64,000 nt of DNA. It comes from Glandiceps talaboti. Lineage: Eukaryota; Hemichordata; Enteropneusta; Spengelidae. Position 1 is the first letter of the stretch. The number at the start of each line of letters is the position of its first letter. The DNA is taken from positions 33,448,176-33,512,175 of the forward strand of contig NC_135550.1 of assembly GCF_964340395.1 (NCBI RefSeq), read 5' to 3'. The position numbers and the translations under genes were made by a program. The notes beneath the pieces are model-generated. The model was not told where the DNA came from. It saw only the letters and a program-made list of their open reading frames with translations, and did no database searches. Below are positions 21,901 through 33,700 of the stretch, piece after piece.

Positions 21901-23793
21901 GGCAGATTGGTGCGAAATTTGGTGGGAACATTCTTGAGGGGGTGTAAAGTAAGATTTGTTCATGACGGGATGATTCCATCAGTGATATGCAAATTAGGGC
22001 TAAAAATGTGTCTCTTTGGTTGAAAATCTATAATTCCAAAACCACTGAGCAGATTGGGCTGAAATTTAATGGAAATGCATTTAGGGATGTATGGACGAAG
22101 ATATGTTACGCATACCATGATTCCATGAGTGATATGGAATTAAGGTGTAAAAATGTGAATTTTGGTCAAAAACTTATATCTCAAAAAGTACTAAGTGAAT
22201 GAGTTTGAAACTTGGTGAGATGTTTCTAGAAGTGTTATTCTATCCTCATTGCTTTTCCTCAAAAATCTTCAACTCTGAAATTACCCAGTAGATTGAGCTT
22301 AACTTTGTTGAGAATGTGTAGATTTGTCCTCATTAATAGCTGACACAGTGAGAACAGTACATTGTTAATTAACTATAATGTTTACTTTACTATTTACTCT
22401 GGTGGTAAAGCCTGTAGCATGGCCAGTTTGGTTTATGACTTGATTATGTAATATGTTGTAAGACAGCTGTTTCATCACCTACCCATATAAACTGAATGTA
22501 GCTTGTGTTTAAAATATTACAATAAGACAACCAAGAAAGTTAAACATGTTACATTGGTATGACTTGGTTCCAAATTGATTTAAAAAAATAAAGAAGTACA
22601 AAACCTTGTAGACACATCCCTTTAAAGTTTGATTAGGATGTTGCTATACTTGTCTTGTACACTTCCAACATAGGATGGCTGGATTATGATGATGGAAATT
22701 AGGTATGAAAATTTTGTTTTGGTTACAACTTTAAATCTTCAAAAAATTATATATCTATCATTGCCCTGAACATGAAGTTGTGTGGCAACGCAATATTTGC
22801 GCTATTTTTCTAAAAGTAAGCTCACTACTATGTTTGTTATGTACACTTACAGAGTATTATGGGAAAGGTGCACCATATAACGCCTTGGCTGGTAAAGATT
22901 GTACACGTGCTGTAGCCAAGATGTCCCTGGAACCAGAAGATCTCTCTTCAGATGTGGTAAGCTAGCAATGTTAAAAGAAAAGTATTAATATTCTATAGAT
23001 GAGTAAGAGGGATAAACAAGACAATGCGAATGAAATGAAATCCAGAACATTATTAAATTATCATAATATGCATTATGCTAATTATTTTTTGAAAACCAAA
23101 ATTACATAGAAATGTATCACTCAGTTTGTGTCATTGTTGTGAGAAGTTATTCTCTACCCAACAATTCAATGGCAAAGTATGTGTTAATGTTATCAGTACC
23201 TAAAAGAGCTTCAGCAGTAAGTTTGGACACACTGTTCTGTAAGATGGCTTACTTTGATCATTCTACTTGCTATAAGCATGATTGTGTTATTGTCCATTTA
23301 GTTACTGTACTACACATGATACAGTATTAATTTTGAAAACTGTTTTTGCCTGTAGTTGAAAGTTGTCACTGTCATAATGTATGGCACTACATGTATCATA
23401 ATGCATGGGTCATAATGCATGGTACTGATTGAATACAAAGGGGAGTTAGAGTTGAAACATTTTCATATTTTTGCATTATTACAAGTAAAGCTGTGTTATT
23501 GGAAGAATATATGATTGTCTGTTTCATTTTGGGGAAGTTTCAATGGAAACATTGTAGTTCTGAATACTTGAACTTGAATGCAGTGTTTCATACAATTCCA
23601 TGTTTTGTTCCCACAGACTATTTGAATACAGTGTTTCATACAATTCCATATTTTGTTCCCACAGACTGGTTTGACTGATAGCCAATTGAATGATCTAGAG
23701 AATGTATTCAAGAACACATACAAGAGGAAATATAAAGTAGTAGGACATATGGCATTTAGTGTTGTAAGTGATAGATTACATACAGAACTTTGA
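15986..23793 (+). CDS. NENF: Neudesin (secreted cytochrome-b5-like haem-binding factor)
   Basis: Coding exons are 15986-16171, 17741-17801, 22853-22956 and 23665 onward, all joining in phase at GT-AG borders. Residues 1-24 form a hydrophobic signal peptide (MAAFCRLLVHVLSLLLVFDV...). Next come FTDEDLAKYDGS, the b5-like core PIYMAVKGVVFDVTGSP, then EYYGKGAPYNALAGKD and VAKMSLEPEDLSSDV, and then TGLTDSQLNDLENVF with YKRKYKVVGHM. These match vertebrate neudesin block by block. Neudesin belongs to the membrane-associated progesterone receptor family and acts extracellularly as a haem-dependent trophic factor. The C-terminus is uncertain. Reading through exon 4 gives SVVSDRLHTEL and a stop at 23791-23793. 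A donor GTT|GTAAGT at 23764 could instead splice to a further exon, possibly at 23860. An AATAAA occurs at 24219. The acidic tail of the human protein was not found. Confidence 0.92.
16261..16623. mobile_element. Nested double foldback element in NENF intron 1
   Basis: Outer arms of about 80 bp (from CAGGCACTTGTTTCCCGAGA on the left, with its near reverse complement ending at 16623) enclose a second inverted pair. The inner pair is TAGCCAACTG... with CTTGTTTCTATGATCG at about 16338-16395 and its reverse complement at about 16400-16447. The unpaired 16450-16540 portion has a CGCTTGTCAGCAG-type duplication. No coding potential. This fits a composite MITE or a foldback element. Confidence 0.7.
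16728..17283. mobile_element. TAGTCCTGCTTGC-ended TIR element, copy in NENF intron 1
   Basis: The right end reads GCAAGCAGGACTA and the left end is a mutated TAGTTGTGCTTGC. Flanks GTACCACCC (left) and GTACCACTC (right) suggest a 9-bp target duplication with one difference. The interior matches the reverse complement of 43418-43850 (including the AATTGGTGCGGGTGCA and ATCTCTTTGACG-type blocks) and of 45540-45655. No transposase frame; a non-autonomous element. Confidence 0.65.
17278..17376. repeat. Hairpin next to the TIR element
   Basis: AGTACCACTCTAGCTCTGG at 17278 onward pairs with CCAGAGCTAGTAGTACCACC at 17357-17376, and an inner ACGAGGTT/AACCTCGT pair lengthens the stem. It overlaps the right flank of the preceding element. 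Confidence 0.65.
17515..17625 (+). repeat. Dispersed GGAGTACC(C/T)GGGGAAAA repeat, copy 2
   Basis: GTGTTATTGCAGGAGGATAC, CGGAGTACCTGGGGAAAAAC and TAGAGTCAAACTGAA occur in the same order as at 6395-6510. It is preceded by a TTTA microsatellite at about 17464. Confidence 0.65.
18130..18930 (+). repeat. Dispersed modular repeat with tandem AGCAACAGCC modules
   Basis: The copy opens with GATCTCATCAGTGATATGCA and GTGAGATGTTTCTAGAAGTG. Four or five modules of about 115 bp follow, each with AGACCACGCCCATAGCAACA or a variant, AGCCAAATGATCAC and AGGTAACAACAGGG. It closes with CAGTTGTGTTACACCTTTTT and GGTGCTATTTT. The same composite order is seen at 48280-49440, which shows that the modules belong to one element rather than to local sequence. 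It lies in NENF intron 2. Confidence 0.7.
18993..19977. mobile_element. Non-autonomous element with about 105-bp terminal inverted repeats
   Basis: GGTGATTCAAAATGCTCACA and about 105 bp after it at 18993-19100 recur as a near-perfect reverse complement at about 19862-19977. The interior holds short frames only, without a recognisable transposase. The right arm was later captured in the 745-bp triplication, so only the first unit has a partner arm on the left. Confidence 0.7.
19728..21965. repeat. Three tandem copies of a 745-bp segment
   Basis: Units begin near 19728, 20473 and 21218, each with TGACTACGCTCGTCATAGGC and CTTATGACGTCATAAAATCC. Only a handful of substitutions separate the copies (for example GGTCATTTT against GGCCATTTT in unit 2, and CGCCCGGCG against CGCCGGGGT in unit 3). 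Each unit joins the right arm of the preceding TIR element to a copy of the CAAATTAGG family with its (TCTG)n and GTGTGTG run. The triplication lies in NENF intron 2 and must be recent. The repeated 91- and 78-residue open frames are by-products. Confidence 0.95.
21966..22330 (+). repeat. Dispersed modular repeat, continuation after the triplication
   Basis: This segment has GATTCCATCAGTGATATGCA, then GGGCTGAAATTTAATGG, a second module with ATTCCATGAGTGATATGG, and GTGAGATGTTTCTAGAAGTG. Its module order continues the family consensus seen at 885-1430 read in reverse, so the triplication lies within one long copy. Confidence 0.6.
23581..23676 (+). repeat. 48-bp tandem duplication of the NENF exon 4 acceptor
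   Basis: CAGTGTTTCATACAATTCCA begins at 23581 and again at 23629. Each is followed by TTTTGTTCCCACAG|ACT, giving AG at 23615-23616 and 23663-23664. The second AG is the one that continues the neudesin frame (TGLTDSQL). Splicing to the first would add 48 nt whose second and third codons are ATT TGA, a stop. The duplicated piece includes the first bases of the exon (ACTATTTGA beside ACTGGTTTGA). Confidence 0.9.
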
Positions 23794-23856
23794 AGAATGT
23801 ATAAACTCATCACTATTTCATCATCTCTATATGGTTAAGCATTAAACTTTTTGTTT

Positions 23857-24018
23857 CAGAAAGTAATCAATTACAAGTTCAGAAAGTAATCAATTACAAG
23901 TTCAGAAAGTAGTCAATTACAAGTTCAGAAAGTAGTCAATTACAAGTTCAGAAAGTAATCAATTACAAGTTCAGAAAGTAATCAATTACAAGTTCAGAAA
24001 GTAATCAATTACAAGTTC
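23857..24018 (+). repeat. 23-bp tandem repeat, seven copies, starting at an acceptor-like site
   Basis: Seven units contain AAAGTAATCAATTACAAG and TTCAG. The first unit follows CTTTTTGTTTCAG directly, which is a strong 3' splice site shape. If this were the last NENF exon, the frame would read KVINYKFRK and stop in unit 2. The array could therefore be part of the NENF 3' end. Two units have AGTAGTCAA in place of AGTAATCAA. Confidence 0.85.
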
Positions 24019-25769
24019 TTTTCAATTGTCATGTACATAGAGTACAACATGAGAACTGTTATTTTTGTAAATATTTGGTACAAATAGATTTCTTCAAATT
24101 CATATGCAACAAGATTGTGAATGATTTACTAGTAATAATATGGATATTTTGTGTGTCATCTCTTGTAAGTTATACTATTTCAAAGCCTTGTAACTTTTTA
24201 TATGTAACTTTTATATGTAATAAAACATACTAGATGAGATCTGTGAGGTGGTTGTGTAGTTTGTATTGCAGTATCTCACAGCAAGACACTTTCACAGTTC
24301 CACTGGCTTTGTCAATGCAGAACACAGTTGGTTTCATGTCTAGAGAATGAGATGCACAATACAAGGGGATTTGACTGGGGGAATATGATGTATTATTATA
24401 TGTCATGTATATTGGACCACCACGCTATGTATTGTTTACAATGGTGAAAGTGTTGATGACATAGCGATCCATATATTACGATACTGACAAAAATAGTCCT
24501 GTAACTCATTTTTCATAATGACAAATCAATCTTGAACTATTTTGACATGCAGAAACAAAGCAAAATCAACATTTACATTGTTGCAAAGTAGTATTCTGAT
24601 GCCATTTTAGTAGCATGAGTGTGTTTTATGGCAGAATTTCCAAAATATATTGTTACCATAGAAGTCTTTGAAGGTGGACTACAGTGGTAATAGTACATCA
24701 TGATTACTTGCATTTTGTTTGATAACACAAGGTAGTAATATAGAAATATTATAATTACCTAGCTGTATGGCAGATGACCATTTTGTTGAGGAATTGAGTA
24801 ACATTTACAGCTTGCTTCAAAAACATTCACACATACTTCTACACATTCACACATATATAAAAACCCATATTTATTGGTAAAATTTTACTGTTTATTTCTG
24901 TTTGGTAGTTTCAGTACATATTGAAATTTTGAACACAAACACTACAGTAACTGCAATTGCTATCCTGTAAGTCTCTAAAAAGTCAAGTGACTGCATCTTC
25001 AACAGGCAGGTTTGACATCATAAGTTGTGCTTTAAAAAAACCCCTGTACAAATTGTTTGAATTATATAATGTTGTGCAACAAATTTTTACTTTAAATCAG
25101 GGCAAAACTATCTGTAAAGATTACTATGCTATGTGGAGAGTAATATAATCTTGTCTAGCAGGAATGATACTTGTTAATGATTCATAGGCCCAACAAGAAT
25201 GGAATATTGCAATCTTCTCAGAAAACATACAATCCTGTCTTATAATAAATGGAAGAGTTTGGGTATTCACCCCTCCCCCCACTCCCCGATTAAGTGGAAG
25301 ACTCCATAACGCATCACTGCCTCTGCAAAATGGAAGATTTTACGGGCATGTTAAATGAAAGAGAGCACAGTCACCGCTCCAATCACAGGGGCTTGGAATT
25401 GGCCAAATTGTTTACAAAATATTTATTTCTTGTTATTGTTTAATATCATAACTAGGCATAGCCCATAAGCTCACGCAGGGTAGATTCATGTGTGACTGGC
25501 TGCCTCATGATGATATTGTAGATAGTTCCCTATAATGCAAAGTATATACAACACGCATGTGTAGTCATTGCGCCGCAATGCATCCTTGGGTAAAACCACC
25601 AAAAAAAACATTGCGTATATAGGATGCGCATGAGTACTAGTAATTGAGCCGCTATGCAGCCACTACACAAGCTCTTATTTACTTTCACATTTTTGGGGGG
25701 CTTTTTTTCACAAATAATGTTTCCCTACAAGGTATATTGTAATAAAGCAATGATTTGAAAAGCTGGGGT
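24019..25769. other. Region between NENF and MAJIN without a recognised gene
   Basis: AT-rich sequence with an AATAAA at 24219 that may serve NENF. I see no exon with family motifs. A slightly GC-richer stretch at 25260-25690 carries CCCTCCCCCCACTCCCC and inverted fragments such as ATTGCGCCGCAATGCATC and ATTGAGCCGCTATGCAGCC, but no frame. Confidence 0.5.
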
Positions 25770-26145
25770 AAATTCTAAATCTGAACACCAAATTTCAGCC
25801 CAATCTGCTCAATAGTTGTGGAATGTAAGATTTTTGACCAAAAAGACACATTTTTATACTCAATTTGCATATCACTGATGAGATCATCACGTCTTGAACT
25901 AATTTAACTTTTTAAATCTAACCCCCCCCCCCCCCCCCCCCCCCCCCGTTTTTTACCCAAATCACAAACTAGTGGTAAGATCATTTTGATTTGAACAATT
26001 TCCCAACTAGACACTGAATATAGTATACCCATCAAATATGGCAATCGGTCCAGTTGTTTTGGACTCTAAGTTGTTTACACACACATACACTTTTCCATGC
26101 TTATAGCACTACTGAACTTAAGAAATTTAGTTGTGCTAAAAATTA
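25770..26145 (-). repeat. Dispersed modular repeat, copy with internal C26 run
   Basis: This segment carries the CAAATTTCAGCCCAATCTGC, TTTTGACCAAAAAGACACA and ATTTGCATATCACTGATGAG blocks, then a C run at about 25922-25947. It ends with GAACAATTTCCCAACTAGAC, a short ACAC run and GTTGTGCTAAAAATT. Orientation matches 885-1430. Confidence 0.65.
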
Positions 26146-27180
26146 CAATACTTTAAGAAACAATTCTGATAAAATCTATGATAAAACAAGTCTTCGTAGA
26201 AGACACAATACACAAACCCATGAAATACTTTACTTCTATGTGACTGAATGGAGACATGATTTAAAAGAATTTGGTGGCAACAAATAAATACTACAAAGTG
26301 TCTGATAATGCAGGAAATTGATGAATTTTGATAACTGAACCTGAAGATCAGAGTCAAGGCCAAACATCAATGTCTCAAAAGGAAAGTTTAAACTTGGCAA
26401 TGTGTGTGTGGGGGGGGGGGGAGGGGGGGAGTGACACTTGCATGTAGTCTCTATGTATTAACAATGTGTCGTAAATCATTATTGTTCACAACAAATATGG
26501 CTGCCATTGAGTAAAAAGTGATATGACCAAAAATAAAACACGTGTATGTCTATGTAGTTCTCCATTATCTATAGACATGATCTAAAACACATTAGCCACA
26601 CCTAATTGATACAAAGTGTCTGCAATATGTAAGTAATACCTTTAATTTTGATGGTCTACCCTGTAGGTCAAGGTAAAGGGGGCTTTTATGGGGCTTATAG
26701 ACACTTGAGTAGAGTCTATGTACTGAGGTTTTTGAGTTATGCAGTAAAATAGTGATTCTTTACTACAAATATGGCTGCCATTCAGTAAAAATTACATGAA
26801 CACCAAAAATAATGCTTGTGTATAGTTCTTCATATTATTTGTAAACATCCTTGAAAAGAAATTGGCAATGTGTAAATGCCACAATGTGTCTGTGATAGGT
26901 AGGAATTTGTTTGATTTTGATTATTGACCCTGAAAGTCAAAGTCTCCAAAAGATAGCTTGCATCTGATAATATGGAGGTATACACTTGAATGGAGTGTCT
27001 GTGTATTACAGTTTTTGAGCTATGCTACAAATATGGCTGCCATACTTTCAAATTTGCATATATCAAAAAACAAATTGATGCACATGTGTCCCATATGATA
27101 TGTACCCTTTGTGTCCGGTTTGAAGAAATCGGATATTGCATGTCTGAGAAATGGTGTACTACATGGATGGACAGAGCCAA
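26146..27180 (+). repeat. Dispersed modular repeat with AAATATGGCTGCCAT modules
   Basis: Three modules of about 240-250 bp each contain ACAAATATGGCTGCCAT(T/A), a TGACC(T/A)(C)AAGTCAAGG-type block and CACTTG...AGTGTCT. A second copy in opposite orientation lies at 51440-52150 in DESI2 intron 3. The two match through the stretch from TACTTCTATGTGACTGAATG to GGTGGCAACAAATAAATACT. No coding frame is shared between them. Confidence 0.7.
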
Positions 27181-27766
27181 TTGTAGTAGCCTCCCAGGGA
27201 GCTGGGGGATGGGAGTTAATAAACATACATATGTATTTCAAATAAAAATTCAACTTGCTGTTTTCAACACGGGTATTGCTTTACCAATGGACAAAGTGTT
27301 ATATTCACATCATTGTCAAACTGAAATAAAATAACTGACACACATTTGCTACTTTTGTGTGGCATTAAAATCCTTTGAACACTTTGTGGTTAAAAATTCA
27401 AATAAATATAGCTGTAGACATAATACTTAAATGTAAATTATATAAATAGTATGGTAAATCTTGACATGAAACACAACTTAATATACAACTCAGTGAAAAC
27501 CTAAAGTTTCTCACTTGGTAATGGTGATTATAACCAATAGTGTTGTTCCTTCATATAACTACAGTATTAATAAAATAATGATATAATGAAAATAACCGAT
27601 ACTCCTCTCTCAACATACAATGACCATTGCATAATCAATATACTCATGAGCTTACCAAAAAGCTAAAAAAAATAATAAAATAATTGAACCAAAATATTTA
27701 ATTGTCATTGTAGGAAAGGCTGTACTATATATATACTGTAGTAGTTTGTCTTGTACAAGCAATGGT

Positions 27767-30700
27767 TTATTTCTTCCTTCTCAACAGCATCTTTGCCGGT
27801 GTTACTATGACCCTGTAAACATAAAAATATAAATGTGCTAATATTGTGCGATGAAACAGGAAGAGTCTGCTTATGAGCATTCATTTTGTTCAGAGACACT
27901 ATGGTGATCACTTGTAGTCTTGATTCAGATGTTTTGAGGCGAAAAGATATCTTGTACAGACAGACAGACAGTGACTTTTCCCTTCTGGTATTAATTACTA
28001 ATAATTACTGCATATCCCTCTTCCTTGTGGCTTATTTTCTAAAGTTTTAAGTTTTTCAACATTGAGCTTTTGATAAGTCTTGGACGACGATCCTCACCAG
28101 GATGACAAATTCCATAGTTAAAGCTAACCACTAGGTGGCGGTATGATCAGCTTATTGAAAATGTTAGGTAGTTCAATCACCCCCCCCCCCCCCCCCCCCC
28201 CTCAATTTTCAATTCAATTGTTGTCCCAATTTGCCAACATTCATTTGGTCAGTCCTTACACAATACATGTACCTTATATATTGTTCAGGTGTTGTCTAAC
28301 ATCTACAATTGGCTGATCACACCGCCACCTAGTGGTCAGCTGTAACTATGCAATTTGTCATTCTGATCAAGGGCATGAGGCAACAATTTTGGTGTCTATA
28401 ACAATATTGAATAACATGAATAAAGACAACATCAAAATGTTCTGTCAAGGTCTTGTTTGTAATTATTTCAGTATCTTGAATCGATAATTAATATCTGATT
28501 ATAATTATACACAGAGAAATACATAATTAACTCAATCAAATAGCACTGGAATATAAATAGAATATATGGGACGCTGTGCTGTGGAGTGTACTGATTCAAT
28601 AGTGCCCCCAATGGTCATAGAATTTACTTCTGTCCTTTCACGCGAAAGTTCGAATGATTTGAATCTTGGCAAACGTCCATGAAACTACTGGAATTTGAAA
28701 ATTCAATCTCCACGAGCTCAGCATTTGCTCAATTTCCTCAATTTGCTAAAAAAGAAAGGGTGGGGGGACACTTTGGTGTTCTTTTTCGTTGTATGCGTGA
28801 AACCACATCACCCTGGTTCATGGACGCTTCTTGTTTTGGGCAAACTTACCAGTGTTTGTTTAATCAGTCAAATGATGTTGTTCTGTTTTCACCGTCATTC
28901 AAAGTGTATATTTTGAAGAGATATAGATATGACGACTACTGTTTAATGATTATTTTTACGTAATTTTATGAAAATAATATAGACAGGAATCAACTGTGTT
29001 CACGCCTACCGCAACTCTTCGGCACCAAATATTGATTAAATAAAATAAAATATTATCAATTACATTTTTGTTTATTTCCCTCGCAAAAGACACGACGTTT
29101 TGGAGCTTCATTTCAAATAATATGCTGTTTCGGCAATCTGTTTTAATGTCCTGCAAACTCCACAATGTACTGCAACATTTGAATATATATCTCACCACAA
29201 GAGGGCAGGAGGTGCTATCAAGTTTTGAGAGAAAATTTATTGGTCACATGTTCGATTTGAAGCGTCCTGATTGGTTTATTCGAGGCTGTGTCCTACCCCT
29301 CTGTATTACCAGTTTTTAAGCAAGGAATGCGTTTGAGCTCGAGCACGGCAAGCAGTGCGTCAGCTGTCGTGAGCGAACTAAGCTTCGATTTTGCACCATG
29401 GTCATGTTCCATTAATGTTGGTAACAGATAAAGCATTACAGACTAAATCTATCTGTATACTTTCTTTTCCTTTATCTTTTTTGTAGTCTTCCATATTTAT
29501 ATAAACTTTTTTCTGCGATTATTAAAAATGTTTCATTTTTTAAAAGACCAGAAAGTGTACAAGTACATACATATAATCATTTCTGGCCTCATGCCCAAAA
29601 TAACAAATATGTGTAGACGTGTATAATGAGTTTATTAAAATAAACTATAAATAAAGAAGTAAGTATGTAAATGTGACTCATAGCTAATTTGGGCCTTTAT
29701 TACCTCTATATCATTATCATTTTTGGATTTCACCAGAATTGTTGCCTCATACCCCTGTTCTGATGAGGATCGTCAATCAAGACAGATCAAAAGCTCAATG
29801 CTAAAAACTTTGACCTGCTTGTGTGTTATTATCTGTGTAAGTCATTTGATCAAGTTGATAAACACTTTGGTCTCTATAATAAACATATAACATACACTAA
29901 CATAAATCAATTTTTGTATCAAGCATAACATATTCAATTTTATATGCTATGGATGGTGATAGTTACATTCTTACAGGCCTTTTCAAATGGCATTACAATC
30001 TGGTGAAGAAAAGGAATCCATTTGTTATACTTAATGTATGTGTGTTGTCTATTTGTATACATTGTTGATTACTAGTATATCCATTCTATACAAAATAAGA
30101 ATATAGTTGTTCAATGGGTGGCACAAAGGTTAAAAATGATGTGTAATACAGTAGATACAGCATATGAATTCCTTATCAAAATTGAGTAAATTTCATGTTC
30201 TTACTATGGCTAACATGATTTGGCTTTTCTTGTGAGCCAAACTAAATGTTCCACCTAATCTTGAATCCTGGGAAAACATGGCTGCCATAAAAATGACATG
30301 GGTTAACATCATTGTGATAACTGTAGACATGACAACATATATACAGAGATTGCAGCAAAGCAGTAGTTATAGCATAACTACCATAATACTTACTCCAATA
30401 CACTTTCAAGTACACTCTTCTTTCGTTGAGATCTAGCGGTAACTCCTGTACTGGCTACAGCACTTCTAGAACTACCCTGTGCAATATGCAAAGGTCTTGC
30501 AAGATTCTGCAATCTCATCATTTCATCCAGTACATCTTGTTGAATATCATCTCTACCTGGTCGTTTACTTGGTAGTACAACTCCTCCTTTGATGAAGATA
30601 TAACATATACAATTGTCAAAGAAGAAGAGTTTAGGGATGATGAAATATTGTAGTTGGAATCCACTGATCAAATGCTTCCTTTACATGATTGTGACACAGA

Positions 30701-33700
30701 TAAGAAATACAGCAAGAGGACAATGAATACAATTAATGACCAAACTTCATTTGGTTGATAAACATACTTATTACATGCTATCATAATTTTCAATACCCTC
30801 AAGGTCAAAGTCATTATCTTCACCTACCTTCTGGTACACCAGGAATGATACCTCCCATATCTGCTCCTGTGGCTGGTGGTGGTGATCTGTCACTTCCTAT
30901 TGCTGCTGGTGGTGCCTATGACAAACACAAGTATTATTACAGATGAATATTAGATATCACACATACTTCTATTAACTACAACCTTTACTGTGCAAAGTAG
31001 AATTTGTAATTACATATACTGCACAAAAACCAGAATCGGCCCATACATAGCACAAGGTGACTACTAAATGTTAAGGTGTTGGAATCAGACCATACATAGC
31101 ACATGGTAGGCCAACTAAGTACTGAGGTGGTGGAATCGGCCCATACATAGCACAAGGTGGGCCAACTACTAAATGTTAAGGTGTTGGAATCGGCCCATAC
31201 ATAGCACAAGGTGGGCCAACTAAGTACTGAGGTGGTGGAATCGGCCCATACATAGCACAAGGTGGGCCAACTAAATACTGAGGTGGTGGAATCAGACCAT
31301 ACATAGCACATGGCAGGCCAACTAAGTACTGAGGTGGTGGAATAGACCCATACATAGCACATGGTGGGCCAACTAAGTACTATTAGAGGTACTGGAATTG
31401 ACCCATACATAGCACAAGGTGGGCCAACTAAGTACTGAGGTGGTGGAATTGACCCATACATAGCACATGGTGGGCCAACTAAGTACTAAGGTGGTGGAAT
31501 TGACCCATACATCACACAAGGTGGGCCAACTAAGTACTGAGGTGGTGGAATTGACCCATACATAGCACATGGTGGGCCAACTAAGTACTAAGGTGGTGGA
31601 ATAGACCCATACATAGCACATGGTGGGCCAACTAAGTATTAAGGTGCTGGAATCGGACCATACATAGCACATGGTGGGCCAACTAAGTACTAAGGTGGTG
31701 GAATTGACCCATACATAGCACATGGTGGGCCAACTAAGTACTGAGGTGGTGGAATTGACCCATACATAGCATAAGGTAGGCCAACTAAGTACTATTAGAG
31801 GTATTGGAATTGACCCATACATAGCACATGGTGGGCCAACTAAGTACTGAGGTGGTGGAATTGACCCATACATAGCACATGGTGGGCCAACTTAGTACTA
31901 TTAGAGGTACTGGAATTGACCCATACATAGCACATGGTGGGCCAACTAAGTACTGAGGTGGTGGAATAGACCCATACATAGCACATGGTGGGCCAACTAA
32001 GTACTATTAGAGGTACTGGAATTGACCCATACATAGCACAAGGTGGGCCAACTAAGTACTGAGGTGGTGGAATTGACCCATACATAGCACATGGTGGGCC
32101 AACTAAGTACTAAGGTGGTGGAATTGACCCATACATCACACAAGGTGGGCCAACTAAGTACTGAGGTGGTGGAATTGACCCATACATAGCACATGGTGGG
32201 CCAACTAAGTACTAAGGTGGTGGAATAGACCCATACATAGCACATGGTGGGCCAACTAAGTATTAAGGTGCTGGAATCGGACCATACATAGCACATGGTG
32301 GGCCAACTAAGTACTAAGGTGGTGGAATTGACCCATACATCACACAAGGTGGGCCAACTAAGTACTGAGGTGGTGGAATTGACCCATACATAGCACATGG
32401 TGGGCCAACTAAGTACTAAGGTGGTGGAATAGACCCATACATAGCACAAGGTGGGCCAACTAAGTACTAAGGTGGTGGAATTGACCCATACATAGCACAT
32501 GGTGGGCCAACTAAGTACTAAGGTGGTGGAATTGACCCATACATAGCACAAGGTGGGCCAACTAAGTACTGAGGTGGTGGAATTGACCCATACATAGCAC
32601 ATGGTGGGCCAACTAAGTACTAAGGTGGTGGAATAGACCCATACATAGCACATGGTGGGCCAACTAAGTATTAAGGTGCTGGAATCGGACCATACATAGC
32701 ACATGGTGGGCCAACTAAGTACTGAGGTGGTGGAATCAGACCATACATAGCACATGGTGGGCCAACTAAATACTGAGGTGGTGGAATCAGACCATACATA
32801 GCACATGGCAGGCCAACTAAGTACTGAGGTGGTGGAATTGACCCATACATAGCACATGGTGGGCCAACTAAATACTGAGGTGGTGGAATCAGACCATACA
32901 TAGCACATGGTGGGCCAACTAAGTACTAAGGTGGTGGAATTGACCCATACATAGCACATGGTGGGCCAACTAAGTACTAAGGTGGTGGAATAGACCCATA
33001 CATAGCACATGGTGGGCCACTAAGTACTGAGGTGGTGGAATTGACCCATACATAGCACATGGTGGGCCAACTAAATACTGAGGTGGTGGAATTGACCCAT
33101 ACATAGCACATGGTGGGCCAACTAAGTACTGAGGTGGTGGAATTGACCCATACATAGCACATGGTGGGCCAACTAAGTACTAAGGTGGTGGAATAGACCC
33201 ATACATAGCACATGGTGGGCCACTAAGTATTAAGGTGCTGGTATTGACCCATACATAGCACATGGTGGGCCAACTAAGTACTGAGGTGGTGGAATCGGCC
33301 CATACATAGCACAAGGTGGGCCAACTAAATACTGAGGTGGTGGAATCAGACCATACATAGCACATGGTGGGCCAACTAAGTACTATTAGAGGTACTGGAA
33401 TTGACCCATACATAGCACATGGTGGGCCAACTAAGTACTGAGGTGGTGGAATTGACCCATACATAGCACATGGTGGGCCAACTAAGTACTATTAGAGGTA
33501 CTGGAATTGACCCATACATTAGGTATGTAATTCGCCCAAAACTGACCAAGTACGGGCAGAGTTACGAGCTCGTAAGTCTCAAGTACGAGTGACGTCTGAA
33601 CTCGTAATTTCCATATACGGGTGACGTCATACTCTTGCAGTTGGCCTAATTTTCGATGAGTACGCAGAGGACTCACGCCTGTCGTATTCCGCGAGTACGT

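Noticed and set aside
24957-25010. Segment encoding GRFDIIS as the neudesin tail (human has HFDIKDEF)
   Set aside because: The resemblance is four residues long and followed at once by a stop; chance is the simpler explanation.
26054-26287. Plus-strand 77-codon frame as a possible last NENF exon
   Set aside because: It overlaps two dispersed repeats, and most of it recurs inverted at 51985-52150. It has no similarity to the neudesin tail.
28679-28963. 94-codon plus-strand frame as a gene
   Set aside because: No splice partners, no motif recognised and no start context; retained only as an unexplained stretch.
31997-33010. Long minus-strand open frame (337 codons) and its neighbours in the 51-bp array
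   Set aside because: It exists because the unit length is a multiple of three. It lacks a plausible start context and splice support, and it is in a different frame from the one that continues MAJIN exon 8.
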